DNA of 64,000 nt from contig MSED01000006.1 of assembly GCA_002099365.1 (NCBI GenBank), positions 1,550,001 to 1,614,000 on the forward strand, given 5' to 3'. Shown here piece after piece: positions 1 to 8,272 of this stretch. Origin of the DNA: Phialophora verrucosa. Taxonomy: Eukaryota > Ascomycota > Eurotiomycetes > Chaetothyriales > Herpotrichiellaceae. Both the position numbers and the translations under genes were made by a program. Under the pieces are notes generated by a model. The model ran no database searches and was not told where the DNA came from. It saw only the letters and a list, made by a program, of their open reading frames with translations. The first letter of the stretch is position 1. Every line of letters begins with the position of its first letter.

Positions 1-1107
1 GGTTGGTGGAGTGTACGAGGGCTCGGTAGAGAGAAAGGGTTGAGGTTGGTAAGTCCCAAGAAGATTGTGTTTTGATATTTCGATGGCTTGACTGGACTGG
101 AGTGGTACAAGTGATGATATGGAATGGAAAGCAAAACAAAATATCCAGACTTACCGAGACGGTTATATAGTGTTTGTTCTCACTTCGAAGATCGACGCCT
201 GCCTGGTCAATAAGGAGCGAGATACTCGTACATGCAGAACCGGCCGGGCTGCATGTACAAGGAGGCAGAGGCTCGCCCCTCCCAGCCATACAGAACACGC
301 GGCAGCCTCACAGCCTTCCTTGGACTCTTGCTCCGCAAGCAATCATGTGTCCTCTCAATCAATGTTCTGGAATCCTGCTGAATTCGCTCGAAGAGGCCCA
401 AATCCGCGGGGAGATGATGGCATCGATGAAGTAAGGCGGATTTGGGACGTCGGGAGATGATGTGATTGGTGTGGCGCAGTCAAGGAAGGGACCCGAGCTG
501 TGGTTGTGGTTCGCCGTAGAAGAGGCGCAGTCTGCGCAGCTGCAAGGCTCCAAAGCCCACGAGGCTGTGCAGGGGAGACCGAAACCTCCCCGACTCGCCA
601 CAACCTCATCTCTAACGAATCGCCTGCTCCTCTCCACGTTCTCCTTCTACGCGACGAAGATCATTCGCAAGGCACTACTCGTACGAGTACGAGTACTGTT
701 GATGCATCACTCGTGGTTTCTGCCTAAGGGTCTGTCCCGCACAATGATTGGTCCAGCTTACATGAGGATATGCAAGCTTCTGAATCCGTTGGAGCCATGG
801 CGGTTTGCACAGCACAAGACGAGTACTGTGTAGGGATGTGCAGTGGGAATCTGCCTGACCTACCCGATCTTCAGTACAGACCCAGCTCAGCTGAACTGGT
901 ACGAGGTAGAGCTTGCAAGACCCCGGACTTGTACAATGCGGACTACCAAAGATAACCGAAGTGCATCTCCAGACAACGCGCAGGTTTGAGATTTCACTTA
1001 GTGCTTAATGCTTCTTGTTCCTGTTCCCTTCGACGCTTGCATGTCTAACTCTTTGGGCTGACAAAAGCGGACAAGGAGGCAAGCACAACAATGACCTTCT
1101 GTTCATT
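1..1107. other. Intergenic, no gene seen
   Basis: Only short overlapping frames without recognisable protein features. It contains a run of the recurrent ACTCGTACGAGTAC-type motif at about 675-699 and a further GACGAGTACTG copy near 818-830. It lies downstream of the acyl-CoA dehydrogenase gene. Nothing else is supported. Confidence 0.6.
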
Positions 1108-2427
1108 TCAATAGGACTTTGGCAGGCCAAGCACCTTCTCTCCAATGTAATTTTTGATCATCTCTCTGCTGACGGGGGCGATCCGCGGTATCATGATCTC
1201 CCTCAGATACCTCTCGACATGGTACTCTTTCGCATAACCCATCCCGCCGTGCGTCATGACAGCCCTTTCACAAGCTCGGAAGGCCGCCTCGGCGGCCAGG
1301 TATTTCGCGGCATTGGCGTATTCACCTGTCTCGTATCCGGCATCATACATCCTGGCAGCTTGATAGATCACCAGCCTAGCAGCTTCAAGCTCCATCCAGC
1401 TCTCCGCTAGAGGATGCTGAATGGCTTGATTCTGCCCGATCGGCCTCCCAAATACTCTCCTCTCCCCAGCATACAGCGCCGCTCTCCTCAAGGCCGCGAA
1501 CCCTATCCCCAATGCTTCGGCGGCAATCAAGATTCTTTCCGCATTCATTCCGTGCATGATCATCTTGAATCCATTGCCTTCCTCCCCAATCAAGTCCTCC
1601 CTCGGAATCTTCCATCCATCAAAGAACAATGTATTCGAGTCAACAGCCGCCCTCCCCATCTTGGGAATCTCCTTCACTTCCACCTGCGACCGATCAAGAT
1701 CCGTGTAAAACAGACTCAAGCCCTGACTCGGCTTCTTGACCTCTTCCAACGGAGTCGTCCTAGCAAGGATGAGAATCTTCTCCGCGACCTGCGCAGTGGA
1801 GATCCAGATCTTCTGCCCACTCAGTCTATACTCTTCTCCATCTCTTACCGCGCTCGATTGCAATCGTAAGGTGTCCAGTCCTGTATTCGGCTCCGTAACG
1901 CCAAAACAAGCCCTCTCCTTTCCCTCGATCAAGGGCGTTAACATCCGTCGTTTCTGTTCCTCGGTTCCGAATTTCCTTACGGGCTCTAACCCGAAGATAT
2001 TCATATGCACAGCACTCGCTCCAGCATATCCAGCCCCTGATTCAGAAATGGTCTGCATCATGACGCTTGCTTCTGAGATGCCCAGGTCTGAGCCTCCATA
2101 TTCGGAAGGCATGCATATCCCCAACCAGCCCGTCTGAGCGATGGCTTGCTGGAATTCGACCGGGAAGCGGTGCTCTGCGTCCGCACGGAGCCAGTAGTCA
2201 TCACCGAATTTGGAGCATATTTTGGCAATGGATTCGCGGACTGTCCGCTGCGTGTCGGTCAGGTCGGGGTCGTGGTTTTGCAGGTACTCCGTGCCACGGG
2301 CTCTGTGGCAGCTCGTGGATGAAAAGGGTCGAAAGACGGTGTGGACCGGTGAATTGTGTTTGGGGCCCGCTTTTGGTCTGAATGCGCGGAATAGATTCTT
2401 TATTGCGATTGCTGGTTTCGGTGACAT
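1108..2427 (-). CDS. Mitochondrial acyl-CoA dehydrogenase
   Basis: Single-exon gene of 439 residues for an FAD-dependent acyl-CoA dehydrogenase, which introduces a 2,3 double bond into an acyl-CoA and passes electrons to ETF. The first ~45 residues are basic and Ser-rich, as in a mitochondrial presequence. The family signature CFGVTEPNTGLD lies near residues 174-185, the flavin-side IWIS segment near 207-210 and the C-terminal HGGMGYAKEYHVERYLRE block follows. The usual C-terminal catalytic Glu (IYEGT motif of MCAD-type enzymes) is absent, the site reading RIAPVSRE. Glu297 in GMNAERIL sits where isovaleryl-CoA and long-chain enzymes carry their base, so I infer that type of catalysis. The substrate is unknown. 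The start is the first ATG of the frame. The gene is head to head with a CoA-transferase gene, suggesting a shared acid-degradation role. Confidence 0.93.
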   Translation of the reverse strand: MSPKPAIAIKNLFRAFRPKAGPKHNSPVHTVFRPFSSTSCHRARGTEYLQNHDPDLTDTQRTVRESIAKICSKFGDDYWLRADAEHRFPVEFQQAIAQTGWLGICMPSEYGGSDLGISEASVMMQTISESGAGYAGASAVHMNIFGLEPVRKFGTEEQKRRMLTPLIEGKERACFGVTEPNTGLDTLRLQSSAVRDGEEYRLSGQKIWISTAQVAEKILILARTTPLEEVKKPSQGLSLFYTDLDRSQVEVKEIPKMGRAAVDSNTLFFDGWKIPREDLIGEEGNGFKMIMHGMNAERILIAAEALGIGFAALRRAALYAGERRVFGRPIGQNQAIQHPLAESWMELEAARLVIYQAARMYDAGYETGEYANAAKYLAAEAAFRACERAVMTHGGMGYAKEYHVERYLREIMIPRIAPVSREMIKNYIGEKVLGLPKSY

Positions 2428-3089
2428 CTCGTAATTAGAAGCTGGTGTGCGGCACCGGTAATACTCAGTCTTTAACAGGTACTTGATTCCATATGATCTT
2501 TCAATCCGATCGCGCTTCGCCGCGTTGCCCGAACAGCCCTGTCCCTATATCTTCTCGAGAGAGCGACAAAGCAGCATCCTACTGGATTAAAAGCACAAGA
2601 ACAATGAAAATCGGGCCCAAAGGTGAGGTCGTCAAGTCGATTGTCAATTGTAACTAGCATTTGTGGATACAGTCGGTACTCGCTGTCGCTTGTCCCCCGC
2701 ATCCAGCCTCGTCAGCCTCGGCCCAGGTACGGGGATGCTTGCAGTAGGATACTTACAGACTCCGTACCCCAAGATCCCAAAGATATCTCCAGATACTCGT
2801 GCTGCTGCCGGTGCTGATTCTGGGAGAATAAGTGGCCCTGCGAAGAAAAGGAGAAGAAGCAGACATCAAGTCTAGAACAGACTCAATCCCTCTAGTGTGG
2901 TTCGATCCAAAAGATCAGGAAAAGCCATAATTAATAGCATCTCGCAAGACTCGGGAGGTCACGATCACCGAATTGATCGGAACGACGACGCCCAGTGGAA
3001 GGAATTGGTCGTCCTTCGAGCTTGTTGCACCGTGGCTCTTACAGGAACTGGATGTCTCGAACACATCCAAATCCACGTCCATATTCACA
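2428..3089. promoter_or_regulatory. Divergent promoter, acyl-CoA dehydrogenase / CoA-transferase
   Basis: 662 bp between the two start codons. It carries one CCTCGG element at 2716-2721, the core recognised by the fatty-acid regulators FarA/FarB in Aspergillus, and a GACTCCGTACCCC motif near 2757-2769. The frame upstream of the CoA-transferase ATG is open but begins with TTG, so it is treated as 5' UTR. Regulatory meaning is inferred. Confidence 0.45.
2716..2721. promoter_or_regulatory. CCTCGG element (FarA/FarB-type core)
   Basis: The hexamer CCTCGG matches the known core of fatty-acid responsive elements of Aspergillus. It lies in the shared promoter of two acyl-CoA enzymes. A hexamer occurs often by chance, so this is suggestive only. 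Confidence 0.3.
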
Positions 3090-4571
3090 ATGAAAACACC
3101 AACGACAAGAGCCGTGTCGATCCTGAGACCACACACATTTGAGAGGTTAAAGTGGACATCAGCTCCTTCAGCGTTCGCGACATGTTTTAGACAGCGACAA
3201 ACACACCAACGGCGGAACAAGTCCTCAACCCCGGCGGAAACATCAACATGCGTACCAAGCGAGGCGCCCCTCCCCCTCTCGGGTCTCAGGATTCTGGACC
3301 TCACCCGCGTCCTGGCCGGGCCATTCTGCACCCAAATCCTCGCCGACTACGGCGCCTCGGTGCTGAAGATTGAGCAGCCCGGCGTGGGGGATGAGACGCG
3401 GCAGTGGCGCACGGCAGGCGAATCGCAGAAATGGAAGGACGAGCACCCGTTTATGAGTCTTTATTTTGCGGCCGTGAATCGGAACAAGCGGTCTGTGACG
3501 CTCAATCTCAAGGAAAGGAAGGGGGTGGAGATTGTGAAGCAGTTGGTCACGAAGGGGTGGGAGGGGGGTCGGAGCGGCACAGGCACAGGAACAAGTGCAG
3601 GGGTAGATGTAGTGGTGCATAATTTCTTACCCGGGAAAATGGAAGCCATGGGGCTGGGGTACGAGGATTTGAAGAAATTGGGGCCCGTCGGGGAGAGGTT
3701 GATCTACGCAGGTGTAAGTGGGTATGGACCCCGTGGGCCGAGTGCGCAGAGGGCCGGGTATGATGCGATTGCGCTGGCGGAGGCGGGATTATTGCACATC
3801 ACGGGGGAGGAAGGACGAGGCCCGGTCAAGCCCGGTGTTGCCATGGCGGATCTGTGCACGGGGTTATATGCGCATGGAGCGATTCTTGCGGCGGTGAATC
3901 AGAGGGAAAGGACGGGGACGGGATGTCTGATCGACGGGAGTTTATTCGAGAGTAGTTTGAGTTTGCTGATCAACGTAGGACTGGCGAGTTTGAATCTGGA
4001 CGTGGATAACGGGCCGGAGAAGAGGAGGAGAGGAAAGAGACTGGGGTTAGGACATCCTAATCTTGTGCCGTATGGGGGTTTTGAAACGAGGGACGCGAAG
4101 ATGTTGTTTGTGGCGGCGAATAATAATAGGCAGTGGAAGGGATTCTGTGAGAGGATGGGGATTGCAGGATTAGGGCAGGATGTCCGTTTCAATACCAATG
4201 ATGGGAGAGTGGAAAACAGAGAGGAGATCAATCGGATTTTGCAGGAGAGATTTCGCGAAAAGACGAAAGAGGAGTGGCTGGCCATCTTTGAGGGAAGTGG
4301 ACTGCCATATGGTGCAATCAATGATCCTGTGGAAGCTCTGGAAGACCACCCTCAGACCCGGGCGAGAGACATGGTGATTGAAGTTGATGACTTTGAAGCA
4401 GCCAGGGATGGTATGCTGAAGCTGATCGGTCCAGCCATGAAATTCGAGGGTTCAAGGATGGGAGTCAGCATAAAACCGCCCTTGTTGGGTGAGCACACCG
4501 ACGAGGTCCTAGGGACACTCGGGTACGACGCTACAGAAGTAACCAAGCTGAGAAAGTCCGGCGTCGTATAG
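3090..4571 (+). CDS. CaiB/BaiF family CoA-transferase (class III)
   Basis: 493-residue intronless gene for a class III CoA-transferase, which moves CoA between carboxylic acids through an aspartyl-CoA thioester. The frame is open further upstream, but the first ATG is at 3090. Residues 1-60 are basic and Ser/Thr-rich, like a mitochondrial targeting peptide. The fold starts at LRILDLTRVLAGPFCTQILA (residues 66-85), followed by the NRNKRSVTLNLK block near 130. The catalytic Asp is expected at Asp254 in MADLCTGLYAHGAI. Length and N-terminus resemble the mitochondrial succinyl-CoA:glutarate CoA-transferase (SUGCT) group, but no substrate can be read from sequence. It is divergent from an acyl-CoA dehydrogenase, so the pair could activate and oxidise the same acid; that is inference. 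Confidence 0.93.
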   Translation: MKTPTTRAVSILRPHTFERLKWTSAPSAFATCFRQRQTHQRRNKSSTPAETSTCVPSEAPLPLSGLRILDLTRVLAGPFCTQILADYGASVLKIEQPGVGDETRQWRTAGESQKWKDEHPFMSLYFAAVNRNKRSVTLNLKERKGVEIVKQLVTKGWEGGRSGTGTGTSAGVDVVVHNFLPGKMEAMGLGYEDLKKLGPVGERLIYAGVSGYGPRGPSAQRAGYDAIALAEAGLLHITGEEGRGPVKPGVAMADLCTGLYAHGAILAAVNQRERTGTGCLIDGSLFESSLSLLINVGLASLNLDVDNGPEKRRRGKRLGLGHPNLVPYGGFETRDAKMLFVAANNNRQWKGFCERMGIAGLGQDVRFNTNDGRVENREEINRILQERFREKTKEEWLAIFEGSGLPYGAINDPVEALEDHPQTRARDMVIEVDDFEAARDGMLKLIGPAMKFEGSRMGVSIKPPLLGEHTDEVLGTLGYDATEVTKLRKSGVV

Positions 4572-4803
4572 GCATGGCATTTGGTAGCAACGCGGGATAT
4601 AGAACATAGACCAAAAAGCGATTCTGTCGGCCCAAGGCGAAGATTGTCCAAAGACCATCGTGGAGATCCGAAGGGTCTATTATTCCGTGATGATAGTACA
4701 AGGAGCAATCCATTTCCTCACCACTGGAAAATGTACAATGCTTTGATGTTTTTCGCGGTTCCACACGTCTCTAACTCCACCAGCATCTCTGGGAGAAGAC
4801 CTC

Positions 4804-5372
4804 TCAATGTGCATCGGGCTGGGCCATGATATAGGTCACCGCTTGCTCGACTGTGACGCTGTCAGATGTGGCTTGAAGAACACTCCAGCTTTGCTTACCA
4901 CTGTGAATGGCATCGGCTTCCTTGTCGGGAATTTCGATGCTGAATTCTTCCTCAATTGCCATGACCACTTCAACGGTATCCAGGCTATCCAGTCCCAGGT
5001 CATTCTGAAAGTGCGCCGTTCCGCTAATCTGTTGCTCTAGTTAGGAATGCTTTTGTCTGCGCCTGAGCAGCCCTGGTACCTTTGATGCGTCCGTAACCTG
5101 CAAAAGTGTTAGCATCACAGTTTCGTTCGTGTGTCATGTATGCGCACCTTATCGAAGTTCTTCAACAGGTCCATTATCCGACCTTGGACCTCCTCCTTCG
5201 AGAGACCAGCAGGTGCTGAGTAGCATCTTATACTTTGAGCGACGAACGAGGGAGCAATTCGTGATGATTGAAGTAGGGAGGTAGAGATCTGAGAGCGGAA
5301 GACGGGTAACTGCCGGGGCAATTGGGTCCTTGTGGCTGCATATAGCGCTCTGACAGCACCTGCACGAATCAT
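4804..5372 (-). CDS. Mitochondrial acyl carrier protein (complex I subunit NDUFAB1)
   Basis: Four exons: 5148-5372, 5080-5097, 4899-5028 and 4804-4850 (minus strand), giving 139 residues. The protein carries the 4'-phosphopantetheine arm for mitochondrial type II fatty acid and lipoate synthesis and is also a complex I subunit. The motif LGLDSLDTVEVVMAIEEEF holds the modified Ser96; the N-terminal ~50 residues form a presequence with an RCYSAP cleavage-like site. The second exon is only 18 nt and encodes VTDASK; without it the join between the NFDK helix and ISGTAHF is lost. The last intron splits the codon for Val in HSVEQAV. Introns are 50, 51 and 48 nt. The gene is head to head with the complex I 23 kDa subunit, 297 bp between start codons. 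Confidence 0.93.
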
Positions 5373-5669
5373 TTTGGGCAAGACCCTGAGGAAGATTTGT
5401 AGATGTGAAGGACAAGGGAAATGCTCGCAAAGAAGAAAGGCTTGGGGCGTGTTGGCGTAATGATTGAATTTCTGGACGGAAGACGCAGTTGCAGGCCAGC
5501 GAGCTTCGGGGTTGCAAGAGCTGCTCCAAAACAGCAGGTAGGCCGGTGCGGCCAATCAGCGTGCTTTGGATCCGCATTACAACTATGACCTCGCCGTCTC
5601 AATTCAACTCTTCCATTTCCCTTGCGCTTGCCACACATCGACAATTGTAGTCTGCAGCTTCCAAGGGCG
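5373..5669. promoter_or_regulatory. Bidirectional promoter of two complex I genes
   Basis: The 297 bp between the start codons of ACP (minus) and the 23 kDa Fe-S subunit (plus) must hold both promoters. No TATA box or strong palindrome stands out. Both products are complex I subunits, so shared control is likely but inferred. Confidence 0.6.
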
Positions 5670-6433
5670 ATGGCCTCGTCACTTCGTCCAGCATCGCGAC
5701 TGGTCGCGAGGCCACTGACAAGTTCAACAGCCATTTTTCGATTAGCAGAACCGTCACCCTTCATCCGCGCCACAACCACAGCTCAATTCCACAGCTCAAG
5801 TCGTCGAAATGCCCTCCCATCAGGGCCTCCACCGTCCGGTTACAGACTCCCGAAACCCAAGAGATTTGATGAAGGCGAAGGAGTGATGGACAAGGCCAGC
5901 AATTACTTTCTTCTTACCGAGATGTTGAGGGGGATGTATGTCGTGATGGAACAATTCTTCAGACCACCGTATGTCATCGCTATGCCTGAACTGAAGGTGA
6001 ATCCTTGGAACCGAGGTGCTGACTCCTCCGTTTCAGTTACACAATCTACTACCCTTTCGAAAAGGGTCCCATTTCACCCAGATTCAGAGGCGAACACGCG
6101 CTAAGGAGATATCCCTCGGGTGAAGAGAGATGCATTGCATGCAAGCTTTGCGAAGCAGTCTGCCCGGCACTGGCCATCACAATTGAGGCAGAAGAAAGAG
6201 AAGACGGCTCGAGAAGAACGACCCGATATGATATTGACATGACAAAGTGCATCTATTGTGGCATGTGTCAGGAGAGCTGCCCCGTGGACGCCATCGTCGA
6301 AACACCCAACGCAGAGTATGCGACAGAGTATCGAGAAGAGCTTCTTTACAACAAGGAGAAATTGTTGGCCAACGGGGACAAGTGGGAGCCTGAAATTGCG
6401 GCTGTTGCGAGAGCAGATGCGCCCTACAGATGA
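5670..6433 (+). CDS. NADH:ubiquinone oxidoreductase 23 kDa Fe-S subunit
   Basis: Two exons, 5670-5968 and 6037-6433, joined over a 68-nt intron, give 231 residues. This is the TYKY/NuoI subunit of complex I, carrying two 4Fe-4S clusters near the Q module. Two classic ferredoxin motifs are visible: CIACKLCEAVCP and CIYCGMCQESCPVDAI, separated by the usual spacing. The first ~60 residues, ending in QFHSSSRRNALP, form a mitochondrial presequence. The C-terminus NGDKWEPEIA...DAPYR is typical of the family. I chose the ATG at 5670 because the frame upstream adds non-presequence residues. It ends 220 bp from the convergent carrier gene. Confidence 0.96.
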
Positions 6434-6653
6434 AACCTCGGTAGGGGAGGAGGCTGATTGTACATAATATCATGACGCGAAGACTTTCGCATCCTCCTCG
6501 GGGCAAAATGCATTTGAGCGACTGAGCACTTGCTCCGTATGACTGACTTGTTAGACCTACACAGTAGTTGCAAGTCATTTCAGTTGTCCGCCAGGGCTTG
6601 TTCGATGGATTAAAAGTTTCCATCATTAACCAGCACCCTTTTGACACTCGAAT

Positions 6654-7895
6654 TTATCCTAGTGCCCGCATTGTCAATTCGACCCTAGACACCACCGTTA
6701 GAAGCATGCCTCTTCACGCCACTTAGGAGAGAGCACTTACACAGCAAATGTGCCCGCACTGACAGGCATGGCCCTCACTAAGGTCGGCCCAATGCCTGCC
6801 CAGAATCCCCGCCACCCAGCAGCTTTCCAGGTCTGGCTAAAACAATCTCTCATGGTCTTGTACTTTTGTTCCTTCCCAAACCCGTCACTCTGCATCTTGC
6901 TCTTGATGACATCGAACGGGTAGCTCGCAATCCACAACGCCTCGCCAGCCAATCCACCGTAGAAAGCGACCTTAGGCGAAGATATCTCTTCCCGCTTCAC
7001 ATTGTTGCGCTTCATATCCCGGGCCATGAGGTATTCGAATGTCAGGAACCAGACACCGTAGGCTTGAGCTTCTCGGTACAATGTCACAGCCTGACCACGA
7101 TACAGTCCCCGGAGCACGCCCTCATGCGCGGAGAGCTTCCTGATACAATCGAGGGGGCCACTATAAAGCCGATCCGCACCATGGGGCTGCGTCTGCAATC
7201 TGATCCTTACATGCTCAATCGGACCCGAAAGCACCGAATTAGTCAAGCCAGCAAAAGCGCCAGCTAGGTAGAACTGCGAATATGACAGACCGGCCTGTTG
7301 ATTTTGCCGGACATTTCGCTCCTCGAATGCTCGTCTAGCGTAGTGAAAGGCGCCGAACTGAACAGAAACACAGGCTCCGATGCCGATCAGAGGCGTGAGC
7401 GTGCCTTTGTAGAAGGCCAGGGGGCCTTCATTTTGGAGAATCGAGCGGGCGCATGAGAGGGCACTCGGGTATTTGGTTGTTGTTTGGAGGCGGACTTTGA
7501 CGATGTCTAGGCCAGCCTGTGAGATACTGCTATGTTGAAAACTAAACATGTTATCGCTTACCGAAGGGTTGACCTATAATTATTGTCAGCTTCTGCTCTT
7601 ATGATCTAAATTCAGGCCACTGCATGTTGTTTCCACTCTTCCATTGAGAGACAGGATATGAGTCGACTTCAGAGACCAACGGGCCCCCGATCTTTCACGT
7701 TCGTCCATGAAAGCGCTTGCTATGCATGCTTGATACACAGCGCCAACAGCCTTTGGGCGGACAAAGCCTTGAGGACTCACCTAGCAGAACCTGAGCAACA
7801 CCGCCCGCAGCACCTGCAAAAAGATCTTTCGCTGTCCTGGCCCAGCTGCCGGTCTCGGCCTCGTACTTCTCGATTTCCTCAGCGACGTCCGCCAT
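6654..7895 (-). CDS. Mitochondrial carrier, YMC1/carnitine-carrier-like
   Basis: Four exons, 7781-7895, 7562-7573, 6741-7506 and 6654-6684, give 307 residues, the usual size of the SLC25 family of inner-membrane transporters. Three repeats each carry a PxD/E-xx-K/R motif: QPFDIVKVRLQ, SGPIEHVRIRLQ and YPFDVIKSKMQ. The GQPF part of the first motif is encoded by a 12-nt exon at 7562-7573. The last exon (31 nt) supplies VELTMRALG; without it translation would stop at the donor site, 9 residues early. Introns are 207, 55 and 56 nt. The second repeat has PIEHVRIRLQ, as in the YMC1/YMC2 and carnitine carrier branch; I favour the YMC1-like group, whose substrates are linked to organic or amino acids. 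The exact substrate is not readable. Confidence 0.9.
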
Positions 7896-8272
7896 GCCTG
7901 CTCCTTTTTTGTCACGCTTGTCTGCGCTACCACATCCTCAAAAGTTACACCGTGGCTCTTGCAAGCGAAAAAGCATTGATATATTTCTCTGTCGGAACAG
8001 CTCGTCATTCGCCAATTCGCAATTGTCCCCGAGAATTGCGGGCTTGGCCGCGAAGTATCGATTGGCTGTCCTTACACAGCCTTATCATCAAGGCTGGGAA
8101 ACTGCGTAATATGTTGGATAGTGCACCGTATGATATGCGCTTCATGCCCGGCACTCCGCTGATACTTCGGGATCGAGTTCTCGGCCAAAAAGTTGTCAGG
8201 CGATGCATCGTTGCTCCTGAATCCAGCAGTAAAGCGACCATCACAGTTACGGTCGAGGAAGAGTGACTCAGT
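7896..8272. promoter_or_regulatory. Divergent promoter, carrier / mitochondrial IF-2
   Basis: 377 bp between the start codons of two mitochondrial-protein genes. I see no clear element. Short frames here lack coding character. Confidence 0.5.
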
